Shown here in pieces: positions 22,993 to 37,900 of a stretch of DNA of 64,000 nt. Location of the stretch: positions 9,920,001 through 9,984,000 of the forward strand of contig NW_020825289.1 of NCBI RefSeq assembly GCF_003286085.1, written 5' to 3'. The notes under the pieces are model-generated. The model saw nothing but the letters and a program-made list of their open reading frames with translations, was not told where the DNA came from and did no database searches. Within the stretch, counting starts at the first letter, position 1, and each line of letters opens with the position of its first letter. The stretch is from Drosophila persimilis. Lineage: Eukaryota; Arthropoda; Insecta; Diptera; Drosophilidae. A program made the translations under genes and the position numbers.

Positions 22993-25900
22993 TGCGATGG
23001 AGAGATGGTACTCTGGCTCTGCTGCTTTATAAATGATGCCTCTCCGTGTTGCGTGCAAACGGTTGAGATTTACGTGGGGCGGAGAAGCAGCAGCAGCAGC
23101 AGCAGCAGAAGCCGGAGCTCTGCATTAATGAAAGGAAGCAACGGGGTGGCGGTTGGAGGTTGTTGGGGATGTGGGGTGTTACGGGGGGAGGGGGAAACTC
23201 CAGTTGGCTTAAGCAGGAGCTGCGGATGCGGATGAGGATGCAGGCGGAAGTTGTTTTCTCTACCTCCTGTCGCGCTCTTCTCTCCGTGCTCTCCACTTCC
23301 TCTTGCTTCCACTTCCTTCCTTCCGGTCCCTGCGCTTTCCTTCTGGCTTTCTTTTATTGCACTTCACCGAAAATTTCACTGCGCGCTTTTCTTGCTCTTT
23401 GCACCACACCACGCAACGCCTCCTTCCTGCTGTTATTTCTTTTCTTATTCTTATTCTTTTTCTTAATTTAATATTTACTTTGCACTTTGTTTAACTTTTA
23501 CTCGAGCGCTTTTCTTTTCATTTTACTTTTCCAATTTAAATTCCACGCCGGAAAAGTTTTCCCTGACTGCGCGACTGCGGATCGTTGCGGGGGTGCACAG
23601 CGGGGGCACAGCGGGTGTGCAGAGAGTGGGAAACTTTTTGCCGCTTTTCGCTTTACTCGGGTTCGGAAAGGTTAACGGTACCTTGGTATGGGGGCCGTTC
23701 GGAAGTTGGATGGTGGGTGGTTACCGCACCGCACCGCACCGCACTGCACTGATACCGAAGGAACACCCAAACTACGACTCCTCCTCCTGCGCTTCGGTTC
23801 TTCTCTGGCTGGCAATTTGCTTATGGAGATATTTGCACTTCTCTCCAAACGCATAGGGGGGTTGGGGGAAAGTTGTTAAATTCTGCGGGCGCCCACACAA
23901 TTTCCCACCCACTTCAAGTGGCCGCCATAATTACGGCAATCGTGTAATCGCAATTGTGATTGTAACAGTAATTGTAATCCAATTCGCTTGGCAGCCGCTT
24001 CACGCCACGCCACGCCACGCCACACAAACAACAAACCACACCAATCAGCGATCCACTCACACAACACAACACAACACAACACTCGCAATCGCACTCGCAC
24101 TCGGACTCACTGGAATGACTCGCACACAAAATACGAGAGTCTCAAGTCTCACCACGCGATTTAACCGAATATTTATAACCGTTAATTGTGTGAAGCAGCA
24201 GCACTGGCAGAAGAGCGTTAACCAAAAACCGAAGACACGGCAATGGCGACGATTGTGAAAGGACTAAACGGGCGAACGGAACTCGGCAGACGAGTCGACT
24301 CGAAAATGGGTAAGACGTCAGCACACACACTCGCACCAGAACTCAGCCTCACACTCACTCTGGCCTACGCTCTCTATCTCTCTCTCTCTCTCTCTGGGAG
24401 CGCCTCACACTGAGAGGAGGGCAGGCAGCAAAATAGAGAGAGAGAGAGAGAGAGAGAGAGTACGTAACGTAAAAACGAGAGAACAACCGCCGCCCGTTGC
24501 TTAGAAAATTTGAGCATGACTCTCACAGTAGGGTCAGGCGGCGGCGTCGGCGTGTGAGTGGCCCGAGCGAGAGAGAGAGAGAGAGCGCGCTAGAGAGCAG
24601 GCGAGTACGAGTGTGAGTGCGAGTGCGAGTGCGAGTGCATGGCAATTCGTGTGCATTCTTTTGCCTTCGCTCCACTCTCTGCTGCTCCCTCGCACTGCAC
24701 TGCACTGCACTGCACTTTGGGGGTTGAATTGATATGTATTGCCAGCATGACATGGCAGCTTGTCAGAAAGCGTTAGGGCTAGCGGCAGAGGGAGACGGAA
24801 TGGCAGAGGTAGAGGTAGCGGTAGCGGCAGAGGCGAAGTCAGTCTCACAGCTAAATGGGAGAGAAGAGTAACGGACTCAAAATGGTGGCCACCACAACAA
24901 CACAACATCGTTGAGGTCGCTCGCTCAATCGGTTCCTGCTGCTGCTCCAACATAGCTGTAAACAAAATTTGCGGTTCATGAGCTCAACGCCTTCGCAGCT
25001 GGAGTTGGAGCTGGAACTGCAGCTGCAGCGCCGTCGAAGGAGAGTTCAGGTGTCGCACAATGGAAAATATTGCTGCATACTTGTCAGGGCAGGAATGTGA
25101 GAGGCAGACAGAACGATGAGAGCTTAAGTTGAGTTAATTATTGCAAAACACAAAGACTACCCTACACAATACTGCAACGAAGGAGCAGAGGGGGATGGAG
25201 ATAGAGTCTGTGCTTGAGAGAGCGATTGATGGATGGAAATGAAAGGAAATCGAAGAGGTAATGACGTTATTGGGTTAGCACAGATTTGTCAGGTCTGGTT
25301 AGTTCTCGTTAAAAGCAAAAAGGGAAAGAAAGAGTTGATTCGGCTTGGTTCTCTATTCGAAATCCTTGCCCAGATCCCACCACGATCACCGATCGATCGT
25401 AATCCCAAAAATAAATTGATTGCAAATAAATTGAGCACAAATTGAGGTTTTAGGGGTCGCAATCAATGCGATCTATGCCTCAGCCCTACCCTCCTCCACT
25501 CACAGCCCCGAGCCACAGTATAGGATTCTCATCTCTAATCTTATGCCCGATTCGAACAAAAGAGCCCGAAACTCGAACGGGTGTGGGGTAGAGTCCTGCA
25601 CAAGCAGGACCTGAAGCCATTGCCGGATCCGGAGCCGGAGAGAACAATGGGGTGAAACGAAGCGCTGGGTAGATAAAAAACAATAACAACAAAAAAACAC
25701 AACTGAAATACTCATGCATCCTTGCAGTGTGCTTCTGTGTGCGTGTGTGTGTGTTTCTGTGTGCCGGAACAAAAGCAAGCTTCACGATATCCTCGGATGA
25801 GCATTTGGCTGATGCTGCCTCTGCTTCTGTTGCCTCTGTTGCCGTCCCTGCTCCTGCTGCTGCTCCTTCTACTTGCTGCTGGCATTGCGGTTCGCTTGTA

Positions 25901-26184
25901 TGATGATGTTGGCAGTGTCGCTACCGCTGTTTCCATACCCTGCCCCAGAAGCACTGCGATTTTCGTCAGCAGTTTGATTCAAACTTTGATTCCGCTAATA
26001 TCTACCTGAATATAGTGCCGTTTACGCTTTCGAATCTGGGGGGTGGTGGCGGTGGTGGCGAATGTTCCAGCTAAATATAAAGGATCACAGTTCAAAGACC
26101 TACTGTAGGAGTACGGAAGGGTACTTGTTGTTTCGACTGGACCTCTTATATTTTTGCTGTTATTTCTGGTGCTGTTTATGTACC

Positions 26185-26226
<42 letters not shown>

Positions 26227-28888
26227 CAAGTACACACTCTCTCACAAAAAGGGACGATTACGGCGATGACGATAACGATGTCGATGAGGCGACAGCGGCG
26301 GCGGCGTCGGTGGCGCAGCGGGCATCATTGAGGGCGAAGCGGAACAACTACGAGGACGAGTATGTGTGCACATTGGCACATTTAACAATGGATCTGTGTG
26401 TGTTTGAATCCGTGTGCGAGTGTTTGAGTGTGTGCCAGGCAGGCAGGCGGGCAGGCGGGCGGGCGGGCAGGCAGGACGTGCAGTGAGGCGAAGCCGACTC
26501 AGCAGGCGATGCGTGTAAAAAGGATAATTTGTCAATATGTTCACTCGTTCCGGATTTGCACGGCCTTTTGCCGGCAGTTGGCATCATCATGGGATTGAAT
26601 TGGGCTAGCACTTGGGTTTCGCCTGGGGTTGGGATTCTGTCTGGGTATGGGTATGTGTATGGATGGGGGTGGGGGTGTACGTGTGGGCCACAAGGACCGC
26701 CCGCTCTGTTTGCTCCGGTTCGTCCCTTCGTTTCGTGCTCGGCTTGAACTCTCCTGCTCCGGCTCCTGCTCGTGCTCCTTCTGTGGCTGTCGCCCACTCA
26801 AATTCTTTGTGCGACTCTGCCGCTTATTCAATTGCTCGCTCAGTCAACACGAACTCCCCTCGCCCTGCTCTTGGCCACAGTCAATCCCCCCCGTGCTCTT
26901 TCCACTTCGCACTACTCCACATCCTGGCAATTTTCGGTTGGCTGCTTCCACCGTTCAGTTAGCAATGGTTAATAGGGCTTAGGAGCTGAAATTATTGCCT
27001 TGTTCAGTGTGAACCAAGCCAAATCGGATGATTCTGATGGGTTCGACCAGGATATTGCCGTCACTCTGTTTGTGTGAGTCCACTTAGAGGGGAATGGGTG
27101 TGGGTGTGGGTGTGTGTGCGTCTATGAGGTATTGAGCCACGATAAACATTCGCTCGATAAATGCCAAAGCTGCAAATTTCCAAAGAGAAATTCCATTCTT
27201 TATGATCTTTTATCGATCTCTGTACACATTCCACTGTCCAGGAAACAGGAAAACTTGTTCAAAACCAATTACAGTTCAAATCTCCTGTGTGGCCCATTCG
27301 CCCAAAAAGCAATCCGATTTTGGGGCCAGTGGGTGCAACAATCAGGAAGGCCAAAACCAAAGCCGAAGCTGAAGCCAAGCAAAGGAAAGTCATCGCCAAA
27401 ACCAATAACAAAATAAACTCCGTGCAACACCAGACCCCAAAAACCTCAGAGCACCCCGTTCTCCCTTCGGAATACCACAAAAGCCCCCCCGCAAACCCCT
27501 CCGCAACCATCACACTATGGTCCGAACGACCACTTTTGTTGGCCAAAATTAATAACTCCCGAACGGAACAAGATTTTTTCATTTAGTTTTTTGTATTGGA
27601 TATATATAATCAATAAGAAATGGATTTAAGAAAAAAAATGGGTGTGGCACCGCCCCTTTTTTTAATAATGCATATTTAAATTTTTAGTTATAGTGAAAAA
27701 AAGTATTAAGCATATTTTATTTAAGAAAACGGCGTTGCACGACTAAAAAAAATTTTGATTTAAATAAAAATAAAATCGTTTAAAGGTTTCCGTAAATTAT
27801 TGCCGAAATCCTTGTCTAGAAGCAAGGTTAACGCCTCGTTAAGTGAGATATGTGCCGGCTTTCCGACTGGGTCCTGTACAGCCTTACGAACTTAGTTAGC
27901 ATATTTGGACATAAAGATAAATGTATTATAACAAAGGCTTGTGGCCAATCCACATATTTTCGTTCAAACATCTTTGAATTTTACCGGCATTTGTTCCGGT
28001 ATGTTGCCAAACGGTAACAAATTTTCTTGCTGGTATCTTCAAAAGCTTTATTAATTTCATATGATATGTCGCCTTAAGATCCGTTTTCAAATAATTGATA
28101 ATTTTACCCTTCTCTGAATTCCATTCGGCAAACAAATCTGCATTTTCGAATTTGAGGTTATGCTCTATTAATGCAAATTCCAAGAATTGTGGTAAAAAGT
28201 GGCATTTCTTACTATATACATTTCAAAAAGAATTTATTAATCTACGACACAGAAAAGGTTTCAGGGTGGGACTAGGTAGGACTCACTTTGTACACCTTTT
28301 CAAAAATTAGTTTTCATTACAAGTTGGCACATGTTGAAGGCCTCACTTTAACCTTCAATTACGAAGACATCAGAACTACTAGAGACAGTTAAAAACTCAA
28401 AACACGTAGTAAGAACCCGACAGATCAAGATTCATCAAAAAAATGTAATCACGTCTTGGCGTTTTTCAATTTTTGAGATATCTAAAGTGGTTATTAATTT
28501 GCCACTTTTTCCCTTCACGTGCTTTACTATAAAAACAGTTGGGTTGGACAGCTGATTTTGCGAATGTGGCGCCATCTATGGAAATTTCTGGTACGCAGAT
28601 TTAATGGTCGATCTTTTTCTAATGCAGAGCGATCAAAACCAGGTTTCAGTTTTGACTTTGAAAAATTAGGTTTTGGCCAACAAAAGTGGTCGTTCGGACC
28701 ATAGTGCATCAGTGCCGTTCTTAGTTCTCCGCCATTCATTCTCCCTGCGGACAGCCTCGAGACACTTCTGCTCCGCTGCCATCGTCGAGGACAAAACGCT
28801 GGCGATGAGATTTTAAAAGCCATTTAGAAAAACACCCTCAGACACAAAACAAATCCACAAAAATACCGACACGGATACCACAGGGCCA

Positions 28889-28920
<32 letters not shown>

Positions 28921-31900
28921 GAGAGAGAGAGAGGGAGAGAGAGAGAGCAGCACTCACTCACACCCAGAAAGTGGGAGAATAAGCGCAAAGCTTACACAAA
29001 AGTGGCGTTAAAAATGATGCGGAAACACGATGTTCGTCAGCGTCGACGGCGACGGCGACGGCGATGAAGACAGCGGAAGAGCAAGGAAGAAGGAAAAAAC
29101 GGGCCGGAGAGACAGAGAGAGGGAGAGGGAGAGAAAGAGAGAGGCCGAGAACAGTGTCGACAATGAGCCTTCGAGCGAAAACCGCTGCTAAAACTTCACG
29201 CTTAAATATTTTTCACACCACATAGCGACAAGTTTGTACAGGCAGAGAAAAAGGGAAAGAGTACAAGAGTGAGAGAGAGAGAGAGACAAGAACAGAGTAG
29301 AGTGCATGCCAGAGAAGTGAGATGTGGATAACAACGCGGCCAAGTCTTCAGAATGGCACGAAACCCAACGGAAGTGCGAGGAATACGCGGGTCGGAGAGT
29401 AGACCGAGTGACTGACTGGAGAACACAAAGAGCGACAGTGAGAAGAGTCGAGATTGACGAGGGGTAAGGAGAGAATGGAGAATGTCCGTAAGTAGACGGC
29501 AAATGTCTAAATACCCTTTCGCTAGTGCCAAATGCCGGAGATTCCAACGGAGACCACAACGAATGCGCTGAAAGCTCAAGCTGGAGCTGACGAGAGTGAG
29601 TGATTTTGGTAGCAGGACCCCAGAGCCCAGAGCCCAGAGCCCAGACCCCACAGCCCACAGCCCAGAGCAGGATCTGTTACTTGGAATGCTATACAGCGGC
29701 AGAGGAAACAAGAATACATCGTAATGAACATGTGCGTATGAATGCCGAGAAGGGAATGCAAATTAATGTTTCATTCGGATGGTAAGGAATTCAAGGAATG
29801 CTCATCCACTGAACAGAAATGAGGGGCCCTCTCTAATGTGGCTGAGTGAATGATTCATTTAGGAAATAACTAAATGAGTGCGATGATTCAATTGAAATGT
29901 TTGAATGCCTGAAAGAGATACATGTACATGTCCTTAGATAGATTGGCTATGAAAGCGATGTTCGAGCACTGATTAGTCGTATGAAGGCCATCAGAAAGAG
30001 TGCATTCACTCACTCACTGGCCCCATTCAAGCAGAGTATTCAATATACTCACTGCTGTGGAGTGAAGGAGGACAAACCAATGGATACCAATGGACCCACA
30101 GGAGGGAAACCAAACCCAAATCTAAACCGAAACACAATTGCTGGAAATTAAAAGGAAAACTTTAATCATACCCGCGGGCAGTCACACAGTCACAGCAGCC
30201 AGCCAGCCGGATGGGGCCCCGTTTGGGGCATGGGGCATGCGGCATGGGGTATTGGGACTGTGTAAGAATCTTAGAGTCCGTTTGCAACTGTCTGAAAATA
30301 CAACGAAACTTCTGCAAGTTTCCGGTCGTATGTACAATATTCCGTGCTCATTTCCGCAGCCATTTCCTTCGGCCCACACACACAAAAGGGAGTCGGTCCT
30401 GCCAAGTCCTGCCAAGTCCTGCCAGCAGTCGCCAGTCCGTTCCGGGCCAAAGTCCACCCAAAGGCAAAACTCTCAGACAATTGTTGTTCTTGGGCGGCGC
30501 TCGAAACTTGCAATCGCAACTTGGCTTGGGCTCTGCCTCCAAGTCGGGATCTGTGGGTGTGGGCTGCCTAGCATAGCCATACATATGTAGCGATTACTTC
30601 CTCCTCCCCCCCCCACCCCTTGCCTTAACAAAGTGCAAACAAGTCCCTGTACCTTATAGTTGCATTTTGGAAAAACTTTTTCCGCTTCCTCTCTCTCACT
30701 TTCTTCCCCCCCTCCTTGCCATTGAAAGACATCGTAAGAGCAGGCGGCAGGAGAGGCGCAGCCGGAGATGAATTTTTGAATGCTAGCAAGATGCTGCTGC
30801 GGTGGCCTGTCCTTGTCGGTGTGTCCCTGTGTATAGATGGTGGGCTGTGTGCACAGGCAGTCAATCAATACGTCAGTTCAGGGCTCATCAAAAATTCCAA
30901 TCACAAATTGGCAGAGAGCCGACCGTAGCGGAATCCACCACGAATGCCATCCATCCTCTGTGCGGCTGGGAGGCGGAAGCCAAGTCAAGCGCAGGCCCAA
31001 GAGCAGGACCCCTCACCCACACACGCACACACCCACACCCACACATCCAGGCACCCACTCACTTGAGTGACCTGCTGGACCACGGGTCGGAGGTGGGACG
31101 GACGGGTCAAAAGGGGTGGCTGAAGTGGTCTGGGCGTGGGCAATAATGGCATTTAAATGCAGGGTCACGTATCAATTTACTTGGTTATTAGTTACGAGCA
31201 TAACCTGGTCGGGCAGGTCCTGGGTCCTGGGTCCTGGCCCCCGTTTCGACTCCTTGGTCAGTGGCCAACCCAACCCAACTCTCTCTCTGTCCCCATCTCT
31301 CTCTGTCCCAGTCTGTCTCTTTCCCACTCTTCCTCTCTCGCACTCTCTGCCTGTCTGTGTGCATCCCATTTGATATGCCCACTTGGTCGGGGCCGAGCGA
31401 CCCGCACTCGCCACTTGCCCTCCAACCCGATGAGCAAATCCGAGCTGAGCTCTTAGTTTGTTGCTCTTTTCGAACGCTTTGCCTGCGCTCATAACGGATA
31501 CGGCTTTGTGCTAAACTGACAGCACAACCCCCTAACCCCTGACCCCTAACCTGTGCCCCTGCCCCTGCTGCAGCCACTCGGACTCGGAGCCGGAAAGAGG
31601 GACCAGGACGAGGAGCAGGTCTGGTGCAGGAACAGCTTTTACCACATTCGGACTGACTCGAAAACTTTTTCACTTTTCAAGTTCTCGCTCCTCTGACTGC
31701 ACTTCGCCTCGTTTCGTATCGCTTCGTGCCACTCCTCTCTGTGGCGCCTAGCGCCCGCTCTCTCTCTCTCTCTCTCTTTCTCTCTGTACCTCCTGTATCT
31801 ACTGTATGCATGTGTACGTATACCCCATCGGTTAGCCTATCTCCGTGCTCCCACTGGTTGCACTTTCGTGCACTCAAGAAGGAGCCACCACAAAATCTTT

Positions 31901-34900
31901 CTGCCGAACCAGAACCCGAACCGTGGCGACCAGGACCAAGAGCCGTCGTTTCTTTTGGCTGCAGCTGAGAGAGACACAGACAGAGAGACAGAGCGACAGA
32001 GAGCCAAAGCTCTGTGGCAGATCTAGGGGGCAGAGGGCCTATGTGCCTATGTGCCTAGGTGGCAGGCAGGCAGGCAGGCAGCGAACTCTGGGCAATGCAA
32101 CAGCACTATACAGGCGATGCAGGCGATACAAGCTGCGATACACAGATACTCTCGCATCTGCACTGAGAGAAACGATCGAGCAAAAAGTTGAAAAAGTTGA
32201 TGTGGAAAAATCGCAATCGTTTCAGAACTATTTTGCAAGACAGTACATATTCGAAAAGAAAACGTATTCAAGTTGAATGTCTCTCTTTTGAGTAGTGGGA
32301 GTTTTTCTCAGTGTTTCGGATACAAACCCAAAAACAGCCACAGAAAAAAAAGCAGAGCAAACTGTGTGCCTACGATTCGTGGGTTCACCCTACTACATCG
32401 ATAGCTCGATGCAATGGCAATGGGAGCTTTTGGTGCACTCTCCACACAGCCTTCGAGGGGATGCAAACAACGCACACACACACACACACACACACACACT
32501 GTGGCACACCCAGTCTGTATGTATATACCATACAAAAACACCACACAGGGGGTGGGAGAGGAGCCCCATTTCGGGGTGGGCGCAAATGTACTGCGCCGCC
32601 ACAACAAATCCCTAAACAAGCAACAACCAACATTGCACAACTCAACTTCCGTCGTCGACACCAACATCGATGGCGGAAGAGCCGACACACGGTTCGTCCT
32701 GGTCCTGCCACTGCCCCCCTACCCCTACCCCTACCCCTCCCCCTCCGCTCTCCCGATCCTGTGACTCCTCCACTTGGGGCTCTGAATGCGACTCCTGCTG
32801 CTGCTGCTGCTGGTGCTGCTGCATTCTGCATATAGAGCGGAATTTCCGGTCTAACCTCACAGCGCCCAAGCGGAAATACAAGCGGATTAGCTTTTAGATT
32901 TATATACTAACAAACACCGATTAGACAGGTTGGGGGGGAGGGGGGCTTTGGGGACAGAGACGAGAGAGAGAGACACACACACACACAAAGGAAAAGGGGA
33001 GTTGGAAACTCCACTGTCCGCAGAGGGAGAGAAAGCTTCATTCTGTTACATGGTTCGGAGAGTTTTTGCGTGCCAGCAACACATTTCACTACGAAAGATG
33101 AAAGGCAGAGAGAGAAGGGGCAAGATAGAGACAGAGAGGTAAACAGGCAGAGGCAGAGGGAGAGAGAGTGACAGGAAGAGTATTGGAGGAGACCCAGTGC
33201 TCTTCGCATCCTAGATTCTCGTTGTTTTTGTTGCTGCTGCTGCTGCTGGCGCTGCATTTTAGTGTTTCCTGCTCGAAGTTCAAATGTGAGAATATTTTCC
33301 ATCGATGGAACCCACCACCACATCACCCCTCCGCCCAACACTCCTCCAACATGCCTTTGGTCCTTGCTTTACTGGTTTTTAGTGTTCATTTTTCAGATGC
33401 CAACAACTTTGGGTTATTTCCCAACTAATAGAGCTTGCTATTCCAGCCCCAGGCCATCAACACGAGGAGCTTGGGCAAAATCCTAGACAAAAACAATTTC
33501 ATGCCACATTTTTACTTGGGCCCAAAGTCTAACCAATTAGCCTTGGAAACTGTGAGCCTGGAAGTTACAATTTCAAGAGAGAATCCAAGTTAGAATTTTG
33601 GTTTGATGATTGATTGATTACGGAGCAAGAATTCCAACATAATTTGTGGGACTCTCATTTGCTAGGGCAAATGATTTTTGGAGCCAGTTGTTGGAAATGT
33701 TTTTCGGTTCACATTTCAATTTGGAACATCAGGAATTTAAGAGTAGTTCAGGATCTTTTTGTGCGTAAGTCCTGTAAAGCAACTCAATTTCTAAAGAATG
33801 TTTGCTTCATCAGTTACCAGAAAATCCCTTTAATTAATGTTTTTTAGGAATTTATCATTCCCAATCATTACAATTAATTTACATCTGTCCTAAAACAGCT
33901 GTTGTGACTATTATAATTTGTGTATGAACAAGTAAAGAATTTCTGCCATTTTTTAGTTTAATCAATTTAATTTTTTACTTTGCAATTTAAACAAAAAACT
34001 ATTTTGATTTTTAATTAAATAAATGTGCACTGTTTTAGTGGTTTATTTATTTAATTATTTATTAAAGATTTTCTGCAATTTTTTATTTTAATAAATTTGA
34101 TCTTTTTAATTTGCAATTTAAAAACAAAATTAGTTTGATGTTTAATTAAATAAATATGCACTATTTTAGTGGTTTATTTATTTAATTATTTGTTAAAGAT
34201 TTACTGCAATTTTGTTAGAAGAATTCCTTTTTTTTTGTCGCAATTTAAAAACAAAATTAGCTTTATGTTTGATCAAATAGCTGTGCACTGTTTTAGTGGT
34301 TTATTTATGTACGTAGTATATAATAAAGAGTTTTTGCAATTAAGTAATTAATAAATGTGTTCCTTTTTAATTGCAGCTTAAAAACAAAAAATCCTTTGTG
34401 TTATTTAATTACATAAATGTGGACTGTTTTAGTTGTATATTTGTTTAATCTAATTCTAAAACTATTCGCAACACTCGTGCACTCATATAGTTCGCCATTT
34501 TGAAACTTTTTGCCACCGTGCCACAGGAAATGGGCGGCAGCACCACCACTCTGCACATCTGCCACGCCCGCACAAATCACAACTCCCAGACTATTACTCT
34601 ATATAGTCATTCTGTATACACAGATATAGCTATACCAGTTTTTTTTTTTATTTTATTTTTTGTTGCTGCTTGCAAAAAACTTTTTTGGTCCTGGGGATCG
34701 GAGGAAATGGTGCGCCACCTTAAAAATTGCAATGAAAGTCGTCGTCAAATTGTCATAAAAATGCGATAACTTTGTTTTGTGTTGTTCCTCCGTTTTGTTA
34801 TGCCTCTCATCCCCACCACCCCCCACACTATTTCTCTCTCTGTCTGTGTCTCTCTTTCTGTCTTTCTCTCATCTCCCACTCTTGGGTGTTGTTACTGTTT

Positions 34901-37900
34901 TTGCCGCTTTGCCAACTACGAGAGTATGATAAATTTTTACGATGTTGCCATAACAATAAACCGAGCTTCGGCTGCCCTGGCTTTGGCATGGTGGCGGGCA
35001 TGTGAAAAGCGCGCGTGGAAAATGCAGAACGTGAAAAACTAATAAAAATCTGCTCTTGCGGGGCGATGCTGGAAAAACTTTTATGGCCAAACTACGCGCT
35101 TCATCACAAAAAGACGGGCGCGCGACAGGCGGGGGACGGTGGGTGGGGGACGGCGGACGGTGGGTGGCTGTGTGCTCAGTGCAAATGTGAAAAGTGTAAA
35201 AATATCTCAGGTGCAGGAATGGATAAGAGGGAGGGGGGGGCCTGTCAAAGGGGCGATGTAGGGTTGAGAGGGTGCAAAGTTTTGCTCCCTTCCTTTGTGT
35301 CATCTCTGCTTTCTCTTCTCGAAAAGTTGTTTGCTTCCGCTTCTACGTAAAGTTTTTAAAGCCAGAACAAGGACAACAGAAAAGAACATTTTTCTTGACA
35401 ATGAACGATTATTTTTTGTAAAAGTGTCAACTTTGATTGACAGCAGGAGGAGCGAGACATACCCTGTGGCACTGTACCTCTCAAACGAAAAACCATAGCA
35501 TACACTTGAGCGCAGAGGCTGATCAACAACAGGTTGGTAGGGCTTTCAACTCGTACTCCAAGTCATATGTTCAACCTCCTTGCAGTTTGATCAACCGTGT
35601 CACGAACTGAGTGCCCCTCTTTACGGGAACTTTTTAGGCTTAAACTTAAACCATGTGCATGCACATGGAGAAAAGCCAGCCAACTTGAAGCCGCCACCAA
35701 AACCATGATAATAGTCTCCCCACTCCAACACCGGAGTGGGGCCAGGAGGAACAGGATGGACAGGATGGGGAGGATGGGGAGGAGTTCTCAAGAGGCGTGG
35801 GTGGGGTCTGTGTTTGGCTTTGGGATATTTTTGGATTTTGGTTTTGCAAATGGATTTATAACCCCTTGTGTGATTTTATAGGCCCTTAAGCCATTGTTCA
35901 AATAACCCAGCGTGCCAAGGCACCCCATCCCCACCCAAACATCCAACTCTCTTGTTGACTGACTGTTCCCTGTGCCTGGCATGCGTATGCGTATCCGTAT
36001 AATGATATTTGAGGAACGGATGTGTATGCAAAACCAATAATAAGACGGTCGTACACAGGGGAGAAGAGGACTCCGACTGGCAATAGGATAGATGATGGGT
36101 TGGACGCTTGGATGGATGGTTGGGCCGGTGGATGGTGGGCCGTCGGTGGCTCGAGCTGGGGCTGAGGCTGGTGGTCCGTGTCAGTTCAGGCCGAAATGAT
36201 TTAACAAGTGGTGCGTGTATCGATTCAATTGAATTTTCAAATGTTGCTGTTGCCCACTGAGGCATGAAGTTTCGTGCGTAGGACCAGTAACAGGATCTGG
36301 TCCATGCCACTGAGGCACAGTATCCTTATCATACTCATTCCCATACCCATTACCAAGCTCATCCTCATCCTCATCATCATCATCATCGCCGTCGCCTGAA
36401 GCCAACTTACATATGTATGTATGTATATCTGAAGTACTCGTATTTGGTGATGTACTATGTATACCAATGCCACTTGATATCTGTCTTCGGAATCAGGGTA
36501 AGGGTGAATGGAATCAAGGGATGGAATAGCCAAAACAAAGAGTAAGCTTATCTAATACCAAATCCTCTGGGTATACACTGGATAAAGTACCATTTCCCCG
36601 CCCCCATTCGTGCAGTGCGGCTCTACGAAATATTTAACACATTTCCACATCGGAAAAAGCGCTTTAATTAAAAAATCGCACTGTAGAGGGCTCCACGGGC
36701 ACTGAAGAGCAATCGGTAATAAATACCGTTGTTCAGCAGCAAGCAACAACGACATGCACAAACATGCACATGCCGCGGCGAGACCACGTGAGTGAGCGGG
36801 CAAAGCAATGGCAACAATTCAATTAAAATGCCAAAGGGGAGGGGTCGAGTGGGGAGCGAAATTAACCCCTATAAACGAATAATATGCTCAGAATGATGCA
36901 CTTAAAAACGCATTAATCAGATCGCCAATTATGCTGGACCTCTGTTGCATGCGTTTGAGTGGAATAAGTGCAAGAGAGAGAACCAAAGAGGGAGAGAGAG
37001 AGAGCGTGCGGACACGTGCTTGGAAGTGCGTGGCATACCCCCATCTTTTTGAAGACCAACGAATGATGGGAAAATGGAAATTATTATGTAAGCCAACCAC
37101 CGCGGCATACAGAGCCAAAACCAGCCTGCACTGAAAGAAAAAGTCTACCTATAATAGGGTAATAGGTACATACATATATATATTTTATTTTCAAATAAAA
37201 TCTTTATTTGTTTAGCTAAAGAGAGACTTCAACATCAATTTCTCGCAGTAAAGCATTGGCACTATTATCCATATTAGTTAAATCTATAATTACAATCAAT
37301 CATGCATCGGATTTTTCTCAGTGCAGTCCACTTGGACCCCTTTTCAAAGAACTCAAAGCATATAAAAGCTTTCGTGTCGTCATTAAAAACTGTTTTTGCT
37401 AATTAAGTGCTCAATTGAGCATTCAATTTCAGACTCAGAAGGAGAGTGAGAAAGCAAGAGAGTAGGGAAAAAGCAAACAACAGCCAAAGCCGGGTAAATA
37501 CCCAACCAAGAAAATCAACAACAAAAAGGAACACGAGGCAAAGGCAACCGAAAAGAAAATCAGTAACAGAAGCCGTACCCAGAAACAGAACGCAAACGGT
37601 GGCTGGTGGTCGCTGCTCTAGAACCCTCTACCTGCTTGCTTGTGCTTTCCCTTCCTCCATCCTCCATCCGCCATCCACGACCCAACATCCTTTCACACAA
37701 GCCAAAGGCAAGCGAAACGAAATGAACGAAAATATAACAAAGTTGGTTTATTTGCACTGTTAATGCAAAATTATTCCCCAGGGGAGAGGTGTGGTCCGTG
37801 GTGCGACTACAGTGGATACTGGCTATTAAATAAAGTGAGCAAAATTAAAATGCAGCTCGTAAAAGCTCTTGCCAATCCATTGCTTAGATTTGCCCAAGTT

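Larger units (their letters stand above)
16536..27507 (-). other. Giant GSE1-like intron, middle part (16.5-27.5 kb)
   Basis: Non-coding as far as I can tell. It has GT, CA and GA microsatellites (listed separately), a G run at about 20878-20891, short repeats such as CTGGGGT at about 19280-19302 and CCGCA at about 23725-23745, and pyrimidine-rich stretches around 17-18.6 kb that create false open frames. A GAGA-rich segment at 24.4-24.6 kb is the best regulatory candidate. Confidence 0.5.

Noticed and set aside
22664-23058. Open frames across GT/GA runs, and similar ones at 26.1-26.5, 32.3-32.8 and 41.3-42.5 kb
   Set aside because: Their length comes from microsatellites, which stay open in several frames. 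There is no coding bias outside the repeats.
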